A program made the translations under genes and the position numbers. 64,000 nt of DNA from JACCSI01 sp035575715 (GTDB lineage: Bacteria; Acidobacteriota; Vicinamibacteria; Vicinamibacterales; UBA2999), in assembly GCA_035575715.1 (NCBI GenBank), contig DATLXN010000040.1:1-64000 (forward strand), given 5' to 3'. Under the pieces are notes generated by a model that searched no databases, was not told the origin of the DNA, and saw nothing but the letters and a program-made list of their open reading frames with translations. The first letter of the stretch is position 1. Each line of letters starts with the position of its first letter. Shown here piece after piece: positions 1-6,448 of the stretch.

Positions 1-36
1 GGGGTCGATGCCGCATCGTTCCGTCGTGCATGGGGT

Positions 37-720
37 TTATTCGTCATCTTGAGTCACCCCTCCCTCCCGCGATCCCTGTCGGATCGCATTCGCGACGACC
101 GCCTTCCCACCGGCGGCGACGTTGACATGCTGATGCTGCACGACCACGTGCTGCTTGCCCCCGGTGCGGATCTTGAGCAACGTCAGTGCGGCGGCGTTGA
201 AGGCGTCGAACAGTTTCGCCGAGGCGGTGAGGAGCCGCGCATGGTCGCTGGCAGGAAGGTCGGGGTCTTGGTGGACCCGCGCCAGCGTCTCCATCCCGTG
301 CATGTGGGCAGCCGCCATTTGATGGCACATCATTCGTTCGAGGGAGTTGGTAGCACCGACTGACGTTGACGCGTCCAGCGCTGGCGACAGAACGCCCGCT
401 CGCGTGGCGACATCCGCGCGCTGCTCGGACGCATCAATGCCGATCACATCCGGATTGTTGAGCGTCTCGCGCAGCTGCAGCCGCTCCTGGGACTGCCGTT
501 CGTCCGGGTCCTCCGCGGCGACCAGTTCTGTATGGGTGGAGCCCACCAGCTCGGTAGGCGCGGCGAGCAGCTCGCGGCCCTTAAGGCGGGCGCGCTCAGC
601 GTGCACAGGTTTGAGCGCGGCGTCAGACCAGTCCACGGGCTTCCTGCGCTCGTGCTTCTCCGCTACGGTTAGCTGGCGCACGGCTTTCTCGGCCCTCATG
701 GTGATTCGCGTTTTGGTCAT
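37..720 (-). CDS. Conserved hypothetical protein of accessory DNA
   Basis: A 227-residue protein I cannot assign to a named family. It is charged and Arg/Ala-rich at the N terminus. The middle is helical and His/Met-rich (around residues 128-160), and the C-terminal third contains a GGKQHVVVQHQHVNV stretch followed by a Gly/Ala-rich tail. That His/Val motif resembles the end of small uncharacterised proteins seen near mobile DNA in proteobacteria (recollection, not a search). No signal peptide or membrane segment is visible. No good Shine-Dalgarno sequence precedes the ATG. The gene lies between the window edge and an ssrA-like fragment at 1052-1075, so it may belong to an integrated element that continues to the left. 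A plus-strand frame overlaps it, but its composition looks like a shadow. Confidence 0.6.
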   Translation of the reverse strand: MTKTRITMRAEKAVRQLTVAEKHERRKPVDWSDAALKPVHAERARLKGRELLAAPTELVGSTHTELVAAEDPDERQSQERLQLRETLNNPDVIGIDASEQRADVATRAGVLSPALDASTSVGATNSLERMMCHQMAAAHMHGMETLARVHQDPDLPASDHARLLTASAKLFDAFNAAALTLLKIRTGGKQHVVVQHQHVNVAAGGKAVVANAIRQGSREGGVTQDDE

Positions 721-1051
721 TCTCGTTCACCGAAACAGCAGTCCCCAAACACCGCGTGTTCACATCCAGCGCATGAGCGCCCCTGACTCACGCCCACCGG
801 TTTTCCAGCCACCGGCGCTATTCGTTCTCATGGCAGCCCGGACGTCTTCACTGTTCGAGCCGTGCGCGTCAGCAATGGTTGCCTCCGGTCACTTGCATTC
901 CCGTCTCCACAATGTCTCCACAACTCAGGTCGAACAGTGCGAACTCCAGTCGGCTGCAGTACAACGAGAATTAATAGCTATCTGGCGACGTATCAATACC
1001 TTAGGCCCAGAACTCGTGCACCATCAGCCACTTAGCTGAATCACGAACTAA

Positions 1052-1075
1052 GGTTTCAACTCCCGCCGCCTCCAC
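1052..1075 (+). repeat. Fragment resembling the 3' end of ssrA (possible attachment site)
   Basis: The 24 bases correspond to the tmRNA T-loop and acceptor 3' half: a GGTTTCAACTCC T-loop-like part, then CGCCGCCTCCAC. E. coli tmRNA ends with GGGTTCAACTCCCGCC followed by AGCTCCACCA, so the resemblance is close. The rest of a tmRNA is not present upstream, and the CCA end is replaced by CTC. The 3' end of ssrA is a common target for integrases that leave a copied fragment at one junction. I therefore read this as an att remnant of an island extending left; no integrase is visible in the window. Confidence 0.45.
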
Positions 1076-1083
1076 TCGACTCA

Positions 1084-1114
1084 CCTTACGCTTCGCCTTT
1101 GGCGAACCGTAAGG
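1084..1114. repeat. Palindrome upstream of the GIY-YIG gene
   Basis: Arms CCTTACG-C-TTCGCC and GGCGAA-C-CGTAAGG flank a TTT loop. The two arms match except for one C/C mismatch. There is no T-tract after it, so it does not look like a simple terminator. It sits just right of the ssrA-like fragment and just left of a GAGCGGAGCGAGTCGA-type repetitive stretch, so it may be part of a short dispersed element. Confidence 0.55.
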
Positions 1115-1222
1115 TTCGCTCGTGGCAAGCCACCTCCAGGGAGAGTGCCCCGAGCGAGCGGAGCGAGTCGAGGGCCCCAGCCAAACTGCTTTTTATTTCC
1201 ATTCGACACTCTCAGTTGGACG

Positions 1223-1612
1223 ATGGCATCGTCGTCGGAAGTGCATTGGCTTTATATCGTTCGCTGCGCTGACGACGCGCTCTACATCGGAGAGACGAAC
1301 GACGTCGATCGCCGTGTCGCCGCTCACAATGAAGGCCGGTCGGCATTCACCTTAACGAGACGGCCTGTGTCGCTCATCTATCAGGAGCAATTCGAAAGCA
1401 GAGGGCTAGCGCTCGCGCGGGAGCGTCAACTGAAGACGTGGTCACGAGCGAAAAACGAAGCGCTAATCGTCGGGGACGTCACTACTTTTGCCGTCTCCAT
1501 GCGTGCCATCAACTGGGCCGCCGCTGGTCGTCTGTGTCCTTGTCCGTACAGCGCCCGTACGCTAAAATGGTGCGGAGGTAACGACAATGGCTACTTCAAC
1601 GGCGACACGTGA
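1223..1612 (+). CDS. GIY-YIG endonuclease domain protein
   Basis: The domain starts HWLYIVRCADDALYIGETND, giving the two GIY and YIG half-motifs (LYI near residue 10, YIG near 21). It continues with DRRVAAHN, RRPVSLIY, a conserved ARERQLKTWSRAKNEALI helix and GD, as in the small single-domain UPF0213/YhbQ-like family, whose cellular role is poorly defined. I chose ATG 1223 because the family starts a few residues before the GIY strand; an in-frame extension to 1145 runs through repeat DNA. The last 45 or so residues after the conserved GD do not look like the family. They overlap the promoter and first codons of the next gene, so the native C terminus has probably been lost by a frameshift or read-through. 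Confidence 0.75.
   Translation: MASSSEVHWLYIVRCADDALYIGETNDVDRRVAAHNEGRSAFTLTRRPVSLIYQEQFESRGLALARERQLKTWSRAKNEALIVGDVTTFAVSMRAINWAAAGRLCPCPYSARTLKWCGGNDNGYFNGDT
1540..1568 (+). promoter_or_regulatory. Promoter of the toxin-antitoxin pair with inverted repeat
   Basis: A -35 TTGTCC (1540-1545) and a -10 TAAAAT (1563-1568) are separated by 17 bp. The spacer and its edge (1545-1561) form the imperfect inverted repeat CGTAC-N7-GTACG, well placed for a ribbon-helix-helix antitoxin to bind and repress its own operon. A GGAGG Shine-Dalgarno lies at 1574-1578. The autoregulation is inferred from how such modules usually work. Confidence 0.55.
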
Positions 1613-1871
1613 TGATCGGATTGAGCTTCGCGCGTCTTGTGAAGAAAAGCGGGTGCTCGCTGCCGCTGCCGCTGCCGCGTACGAACGACTCGATCTGACG
1701 ACGTTCGTTCTACGTGCGGCGTTGCCGGCGGCCCAGGAGATCATGGCCCGCCATGAGCGCATCACACTGTCGGCGCGCGACAGCGCCCGCGTCCTGGCAC
1801 TCCTCGAGGATCCGCCGAAGCCGACCGCTGCGTTGCGCGCCGCGGCCAGGAGACGACGGAACAAGTCGTGA
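1587..1871 (+). CDS. DUF1778 ribbon-helix-helix antitoxin (TacA-like)
   Basis: A 94-residue protein that opens with RIELRASCEEKRVLAAAAAAAYERLDLTTFVL... style sequence: a short beta strand, then two helices, typical of the DUF1778 RHH antitoxins paired with GNAT toxins. The C-terminal half (SARDSARVLALLEDPPKP) is the usual toxin-neutralising tail, and it ends in a basic run. GGAGG lies 8 nt before the ATG. Its stop overlaps the GTG start of the toxin frame (GTGA), so the two are translationally coupled. The antitoxin frame is intact even though the toxin partner is interrupted. Confidence 0.85.
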   Translation: MATSTATRDDRIELRASCEEKRVLAAAAAAAYERLDLTTFVLRAALPAAQEIMARHERITLSARDSARVLALLEDPPKPTAALRAAARRRRNKS

Positions 1872-2386
1872 CCCCACGCGTCGCCTGGGTCGAACGGGCC
1901 TTGGCGCGCCATCATGACCGCGCCGGTTTCGACTGCGGCACCGCTGCGTTGAACGAGTACCTGCAGCGCTACGCACGGCAGAACCACGAGAGCGGCGGCG
2001 CCAAAACCGTCGTCGCCGTCGCCGCCACCACACCCGACACGATTCTTGGCTACTACACGATCCGTCCCGGCGCGATTGCCTTCGCGAAGGCACCGCCGAC
2101 TGTGACCAAGCGGCTCGGCCGCTAGGAGGTGCCGGTCTTTCGCCTGGGACGCCTGGCCGTTGCTGCGTCCATGCAGGGGCGCGGGCAGGGAGGCGATTTG
2201 CTTCTGGCGGCTGGCGCACGGGCCTTAGCTGTCGCCAGCGAGGTGGGCGGCGTGGCCCTGGCGATCGACGCCACAGATGATCGTGCGGCGGCGTGGTACG
2301 AACGGTTTGGTGCGCTCCGCTTGCTCGACGATCGGTTGAAGATGGTTCTGCCGCTCGACGTGATCGCCGCAGCACTGAAGACGTAA
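1868..2386 (+). pseudogene. GNAT toxin (TacT-like), interrupted by one amber codon
   Basis: Read straight through, this gives a normal-length GNAT acetyltransferase toxin of about 172 codons. It has an N-terminal FDCGTAALNEYL region, then GYYTI, then after the stop VPVFRLGRLAV, an acetyl-CoA loop QGRGQGG (in place of Q/RxxGxG/A), and YERFGAL near the C terminus. Such toxins acetylate aminoacyl-tRNA. The TAG at 2123-2125 falls between LGR and EVPVF, where related proteins usually have Tyr, so one base change from TAC or TAT would explain it. The two halves are in the same frame and nothing else is lost. A GTG at 2129 could restart the C-terminal half, but its Shine-Dalgarno is too close. Amber suppression cannot be excluded. 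Confidence 0.8.
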
Positions 2387-2573
2387 GTGCTCGCTAGCGG
2401 TGCGAGAAGTCCATGCAGTCGACACAGTTTCCCCAGATGTGGAAGAAGCGGCGACAGCCGCGTGAAGCAGTGGGTGTTTTCGATGACGACGCTCAACTGC
2501 GTGCCAATCGAAGTAGAGATGACGGTCCTGGTCAATTTCAGACATCGGCCCTAAGTCTTTGCTGGCTCGGAAC

Positions 2574-2993
2574 CTACGACTTCGCCCTCTTCGCAGGTTT
2601 CAACTTACTAGAACGGTTGAGGGCGACGGCTTGGCGAACCAGTGCCATGAAGGCCGACGCGTCCACCTCTTCTCCTTCGTGAATGTCGATCGCACGGCGG
2701 ACGTTGCCGTCGAGACTCGAGTTGAACAGGCGGGCCGGGTCCTTGAGCGACGCGCCCTTGGCGAAGGTCAGCTTGACAACCGTCTTGTACGATTCGCCGG
2801 TGCAGATGATCCCGTCGTGCGACCACACCGGCGTGCCCATCCACTTCCACTCCTCGACGATGTCCGGGTCTGCGTCCCTGAGGAGCGTGCGCATTCTGCT
2901 GAGGGTCTCCCCGCGCCAGTCCGCAAGTTCGGCGATTCTCTTCGAGATCCGCTCCGATGCCGACTGGTCTTGGCTCGTGCCCGAATTTTTCAT
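2574..2993 (-). CDS. DUF1801 (YdhG-like) protein
   Basis: A 139-residue protein with the DUF1801 pattern: a helical N terminus, RMRTLLRDADPDIVEEWKW, MGTPVWSHDGIICTGESYK, KLTFAKGASL and LFNSSLDGNVRRAIDIHEGEEVD. The family has a small alpha/beta fold related to frataxin-like YdhG; its biochemical role is not firmly established. I chose ATG 2993 because GAGGA sits 7 nt upstream. A longer frame to 3077 has an unrelated N terminus. It is monocistronic, convergent with the toxin remnant, and about 170 bp from the divergently oriented serine hydrolase. Confidence 0.85.
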   Translation of the reverse strand: MKNSGTSQDQSASERISKRIAELADWRGETLSRMRTLLRDADPDIVEEWKWMGTPVWSHDGIICTGESYKTVVKLTFAKGASLKDPARLFNSSLDGNVRRAIDIHEGEEVDASAFMALVRQAVALNRSSKLKPAKRAKS

Positions 2994-3090
2994 CAGCTCA
3001 TCCTCGAACGATCTTCCGCGCTGCTTGGCGCTCGTCAAGAGAATAGTCAGGTGTAGGCGGCCGACACAATCGAACACTCAGGAATGAATC

Positions 3091-3109
3091 TACTTTGTAT
3101 AGTAAAGTA
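3091..3109. promoter_or_regulatory. Inverted repeat TACTTT-N7-AAAGTA, candidate repressor operator
   Basis: A 19-bp dyad lies 58 bp before the serine hydrolase start and 98 bp before the divergent DUF1801 start. It is AT-rich in a GC-rich setting and has the general look of PadR or BlaI/MecI-class operators. A partial second copy (GTACTTTTTGTAG) follows immediately. No regulator gene is adjacent, so the cognate protein is unknown. Confidence 0.4.
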
Positions 3110-3166
3110 CTTTTTGTAGACGTTGCGCGGGTTCGGAATAATCAAGACAAATCATCAGGGTGAAGA

Positions 3167-4417
3167 GTGGCAGCTAAGAAGAGTTGGACCAAAACGCTGC
3201 TCTTGATGTTCGGCGTCGGCCTCGCCATGCTGCCGGTGGCGATCATGGGGCTGTATGTCTACGCCAGCGCCACGGCGGAAGTCGTGCACCCCAACCCGCA
3301 GGACGTGCAGTCTAAGACGGATACCAAGCTAGTGGGAAAGTGGCAAGGCGCCGTCGGACAAGCGCAGCAAATCGTTCGTAGCAGTCTGAGCGAGCAGAAC
3401 CTACCGGGACTCTCGGTGGCGGTCGCGGCCGGTGGCGAACTCGTATGGGCCGAAGGGTTTGGCTGGGCGGATATCGAGAAGCGTGTCGCCGTCGGGCCAG
3501 AAACGCGTTTCAGGATGGGCACTGCCTCCAAGGTGCTCACCTCCGCCGCGGTCGGATTGCTGCTGGAGAAAGAGCGGCTGAAACTCGAAGACGAGATTCA
3601 GACCTACGTCCCCGAGTTCCCGAAGAAGCAGTGGTCGGTGACTCTTCGGCAATTGATGGGGCATCTGGCCGGCGTCGGCAACGACGGCGGTGACGAGGGG
3701 CCGTTGTACTCGGTGGCGTGCGACAGTCCGGTCGAAGGCGTGAAGCAGTTTGCGGAAAATTCGCTGGTGTTCGAGGCCGGGACCCTGTCGTTTGAACCGG
3801 GTAGCGAATACCGCTATTCGACCTACGGCTGGATCCTGGTCAGCGCGGCGGTTGAAGCTGCAGCGGAAGAACCGTTCATGACGTTCATGCAGACCCGGGT
3901 CTTCGACCCGCTGGGGATGAAGGACACGCGAGCCGACTCCGTGACCAAGGAGATCCCGGATCGCGCGGCGCCGTATTTCCCACGCTTCTCAGCGGATCCC
4001 CGCTACGGCCTGGACCTGATGCGCCCGATCGACTATTCCTGTTATTCCGGAGCCAGCGCATTCCTATCGACGCCCTCCGACCTGGTGCGCTACGCGCAGG
4101 CGTTCCATAGCGGCAAGTTGCTGAAGCCGGCGACGGTCGAGTTGTTACAGACGTCCCAGCGACTGACTTCAGGGCCGGAGACGGGTTACGGTCTGGGCTG
4201 GGACCTCGAGACAGTGAAGCTGTCGGGTCAACAAACGCGCGTGATCGGTCACGATGGAGAGTCGCTGGGCGGGACGGTGATGTCGCTGATGACGTTCCCC
4301 GAGCACGACATCTCCGTGGCGGTGATGTCGAATAGTGCCTACGCCGACACCCCGGGAGTGGGCCTGAAGATCGCGCAGGTGTTCGCCGAACAGGGCAGCA
4401 CGCCAGCACGCAAGTAA
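3167..4417 (+). CDS. LACTB-like serine hydrolase / class C beta-lactamase fold protein
   Basis: A 416-residue membrane-anchored protein: one N-terminal hydrophobic helix (about residues 10-34), then a beta-lactamase-family domain facing the periplasm. Family landmarks are GLSVAVAAGGELVWAEGFGW, LEDEIQTYVPEFP, the YSTYGW strand (the YxN-equivalent position), ASAFLSTPSDLVRYA and a C-terminal HDG in place of KTG. The SxxK region reads GTASK (residues 125-129), so the usual nucleophilic Ser position is Thr. Activity may be altered, or Thr may be normal in this subgroup. The start is GTG with AGGGTGA just upstream. Relatives act as peptidases or esterases rather than true beta-lactamases, so no resistance role is implied. 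Confidence 0.85.
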   Translation: MAAKKSWTKTLLLMFGVGLAMLPVAIMGLYVYASATAEVVHPNPQDVQSKTDTKLVGKWQGAVGQAQQIVRSSLSEQNLPGLSVAVAAGGELVWAEGFGWADIEKRVAVGPETRFRMGTASKVLTSAAVGLLLEKERLKLEDEIQTYVPEFPKKQWSVTLRQLMGHLAGVGNDGGDEGPLYSVACDSPVEGVKQFAENSLVFEAGTLSFEPGSEYRYSTYGWILVSAAVEAAAEEPFMTFMQTRVFDPLGMKDTRADSVTKEIPDRAAPYFPRFSADPRYGLDLMRPIDYSCYSGASAFLSTPSDLVRYAQAFHSGKLLKPATVELLQTSQRLTSGPETGYGLGWDLETVKLSGQQTRVIGHDGESLGGTVMSLMTFPEHDISVAVMSNSAYADTPGVGLKIAQVFAEQGSTPARK

Positions 4418-4482
4418 CGTGATCGTTGTCGCGCGACGCGCGACAACGGGTCAGCCCGACCTGTCGCCGCGCCGTCGCTTCG

Positions 4483-4788
4483 TCAGTAACCGGCCGCTTT
4501 CCACGCCTCCACCCCGCCCTTCAAGGCCTTGACGTTGGTGAAACCCTGCGCGTGGTACTTCGCTGCCTGACCGACAGCACTCGCGTCGGCCGGTCAAGCA
4601 CAGTAAAAAATAATTTCCTGGGTTTTTGGTAACGAGGCGACCTGTGCCTCGAACGCATTGAGCGAGATGGAGCCGTCAAGCGCCAGCATCCGGCACTTCG
4701 CGTCGTCGTCGTAGGCGCAGACGAGCAAGGCTTGCTTCAGCGCGACCTCGCGGTGAGCGTCGTCAACGCCAATTCGATCCATGTCCAT
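4483..4788 (-). CDS. Probable selenocysteine-containing rhodanese-like protein
   Basis: A standard reading stops at a TGA (4594-4596) after 64 residues ending EIIFYCA. Reading the TGA as selenocysteine gives a 101-residue single-domain rhodanese-like protein. The frame continues with PADASAVGQAAKYHAQGF, then TNVKALKGGVEAWKAAGY, the classic C-terminal end of a rhodanese fold, and stops directly afterwards. In relatives the same loop reads FYCxCP, so Sec65 would replace the second Cys (Cys63-Ala-Sec65-Pro). A SECIS-like hairpin with a GGUCA loop begins 21 nt after the TGA. ATG 4788 has AGGTGA 3 nt upstream. A role in redox or sulfur/selenium transfer is inferred. The alternative is a simple nonsense mutation; selA, selB, selC and selD are not in this window. 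Confidence 0.75.
4562..4578 (-). promoter_or_regulatory. SECIS-like hairpin downstream of the in-frame UGA
   Basis: On the transcript, GCUGUC-GGUCA-GGCAGC forms a 6-bp stem (one G-U pair, extendable by one U-G) with a 5-nt loop starting GG. The loop begins 21 nt after the UGA. Bacterial SECIS elements need a small apical loop with G in the first two positions, roughly 16-37 nt from the UGA. E. coli fdhF has GGUCU 18 nt after its UGA, so the agreement is close. An alternative, competing stem (GGCCGAC/GUCGGUC) is also possible. Confidence 0.65.
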
Positions 4789-5350
4789 GAGTCACCTGTG
4801 CAAAGACGCATGCTCGATCGCACGCGGTCGTTGGCATAGTACGGTGTCAATCAATCGGCGCCTGTGCACTATGGCACACCCCGCGCCTCACTTCATCCGC
4901 GACGGTCCACGCGTCATCGAACCATTCTGGGCGCACGTCTGCGTCGGTCTGCACGTGATGGACGCGCGCGCGTGTTATTGCTCGCCCGGCCGCCGACCAC
5001 GATGACGACGTCGGATTGGCGTGCCATCTCGACTGTCGCGGACTGCCGTTACTTGGTGGGCTGGCAGATTGTGTCGACGAAGCGCACCTCCGGCCCTAAC
5101 CCCTTCCAGTTCATCGGTTTAGCTGTGTCGTGGTCTTGACTTCACGATTTTGCTCACCGATAATCGACGCAACAGTTGGGTCAGGTCATGCATTCGCGCA
5201 AGATGCAATGACTTGACCCTGATGCGTTCGTTACCCGCCTGGATGACAGATCTGTAGCTGGTTGCAGCCAGCTGAGACAAACATGGGTGAAAGCCTCTTT
5301 AAATGGGGTCCCAATACGGAACGGGTATTGAATCTCCATTTCATGGATAT
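4789..5350. other. Intergenic region with palindromes, no supported gene
   Basis: About 560 bases between the divergent rhodanese-like gene and the coiled-coil gene. Short plus-strand frames (for example 4864-5139) have Arg-rich, low-information products and no ribosome binding site. The supported contents are a long REP-like palindrome (5178-5219) and a shorter hairpin at 5256-5273 (AGCTGG-N6-CCAGCT). The promoter of the downstream gene should lie near 5290-5340, but I see no clear boxes. Confidence 0.6.
5178..5219. repeat. REP-like palindrome beginning GGGTCAGGTCAT
   Basis: The 42-base element reads GGGTCAGGTCATGCATTC, a short GCGC centre, then GATGCAATGACTTGACCC. The two arms agree with only a couple of differences. 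GGGTCAGGTC...GACCTGACCC palindromes are the type of repeat associated with REP-associated tyrosine transposases in other genomes (recollection). No transposase gene is in the window. Confidence 0.55.
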
Positions 5351-6448
5351 ATGGCCCTCGAAGATCGCATTCGCGCCTCCGTCGAGCTTGCTGTCGATCA
5401 GCTCCGCACCCGTATCGAGGGTGACGTCCGGGCCATCGTCGAGCGGGTGCTTACCTCGGCTCACGAAGAACAGAACGAGGCGCTCGTGGTTGCGCGTCGC
5501 GCCGCCCTCGACGAGGGGATGCAGGACACCCAACGCCAGATTGAAGAGGCGGAGGCACGCATTCGCGAATCGATGGAACAATCGATGAGTGAGGCGCGGG
5601 TCCGCGAACGCGAACTCGACGCGATTGAGATCCGCCGACTGGTCGAAATCGAAGCTGCGCAGGCCACGAGCGAGGCCGTGCAGGCCGGCGAGACCCGTAT
5701 GCACATCGCGATGACCGACGCGCGCGCAACGGCCGAACAGGAACGCAACGAAGCGGTTGAGGCCGCGTGCATCCGCGAACGCGAGGCACAGATTGCTTCC
5801 GGGACTCGGCTTCTTGACAGCATCCGCGGTCTCGATGGTGCGACGTCGCTGAGTGAGGTGCTCGACGCACTGGGCCAGGCGGCTGGCCGCGAGGCGTCGC
5901 GCGCGGCGGTCCTGGTGTTACGTGGCGATCGTCTGTTGGGCTGGAAGCTCGCTGGCTTTGGCGCGCGCGATAGTCAACCAAAGACGATCGATCTGGGTCT
6001 CAATGAGGCAGGGGTGATCGGCCTGGCTGTGGGCGCCGCTCGCCCGGCGACGACGCGCGACGGTGAAACCGCTGCCCAAGGTCCCGGCTTCACGCACCTG
6101 CCCCTGGACCGCATGGGTCTAGCCGTACCGGTCATTGTTGGCGGTCGCGTCGTGGCGGTGGTCTACGCCGACAGCGTGACGGCCGACGGCCGGGAACATG
6201 CAGCAGTTCCCAGTGGATGGCCAGAGGTGATTGAGGTCTTGTCGCGTCATGCGGCGCGTTGTCTCGAGGCCTTGACGGTCCAGAAGGCAGCATCAACGCC
6301 TTCGCCGCGATTCTGGGTACCGCCGGGCGGTCCCACGTCCGCGCGTGGTGCAGCGACGCAAGGTACGGCCGCACCACCGAACAACTTAGCAGCCGACATC
6401 GCGGGCGCCCCCGCGGGACCGGATGTCCCCCCAGGTGTGTCGGTATGA
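5351..6448 (+). CDS. Coiled-coil protein with C-terminal GAF-like domain
   Basis: A 365-residue soluble protein. Residues 1-155 or so are almost entirely charged helix rich in Glu, Arg and Ala (IEEAEARIRESMEQS, ATSEAVQAGE), a long coiled coil. Residues 160-310 look like a GAF-type sensor fold: LLDSIRGLDGATSLSEVLDAL, then AAVLVLRGDRLLGWKLAGF, and VPVIVGGRVVAVVYADS. The tail is Pro/Ala/Gly-rich. I chose ATG 5351 (ALEDRIRASVE) over the upstream ATG 5303 because the helical repeat begins there; neither start has a good Shine-Dalgarno. Its stop overlaps the ATG of the lytic transglycosylase (ATGA), so the two are coupled. The function is unknown; an envelope-stress sensing or scaffold role is possible. 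Confidence 0.7.
   Translation: MALEDRIRASVELAVDQLRTRIEGDVRAIVERVLTSAHEEQNEALVVARRAALDEGMQDTQRQIEEAEARIRESMEQSMSEARVRERELDAIEIRRLVEIEAAQATSEAVQAGETRMHIAMTDARATAEQERNEAVEAACIREREAQIASGTRLLDSIRGLDGATSLSEVLDALGQAAGREASRAAVLVLRGDRLLGWKLAGFGARDSQPKTIDLGLNEAGVIGLAVGAARPATTRDGETAAQGPGFTHLPLDRMGLAVPVIVGGRVVAVVYADSVTADGREHAAVPSGWPEVIEVLSRHAARCLEALTVQKAASTPSPRFWVPPGGPTSARGAATQGTAAPPNNLAADIAGAPAGPDVPPGVSV

Larger units (their letters stand above)
721..1222. other. Intergenic accessory DNA without a convincing gene
   Basis: About 500 bases between the hypothetical gene and the GIY-YIG gene. The left half is less GC-rich than the surroundings, with an AT-rich patch near 970-1000. It carries no protein-like frame. 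A plus-strand frame from 347 crosses it, but its product is low-complexity Ser/Arg/Ala. Two structured elements are visible: an ssrA-3'-like fragment (1052-1075) and a strong palindrome (1084-1114). They are followed by a GAGCGGAGCGAGTCGAGGG-type stretch around 1150-1172 that is itself repetitive. The region reads as an insertion boundary. Confidence 0.6.

Noticed and set aside
347..1039. Long plus-strand reading frame of 230 codons
   Set aside because: It overlaps the better minus-strand gene and the ssrA-like boundary; the product is Ser/Arg/Ala-rich with no motifs or ribosome binding site.
1868..2386. Selenocysteine or pyrrolysine reading of the toxin stop
   Set aside because: The codon is TAG, not TGA, and no pylTS system or special downstream structure is seen; a nonsense mutation is simpler.
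4864..5139. 91-codon plus-strand frame
   Set aside because: Arg-rich product, no motif, no Shine-Dalgarno, palindromes nearby; treated as non-coding.
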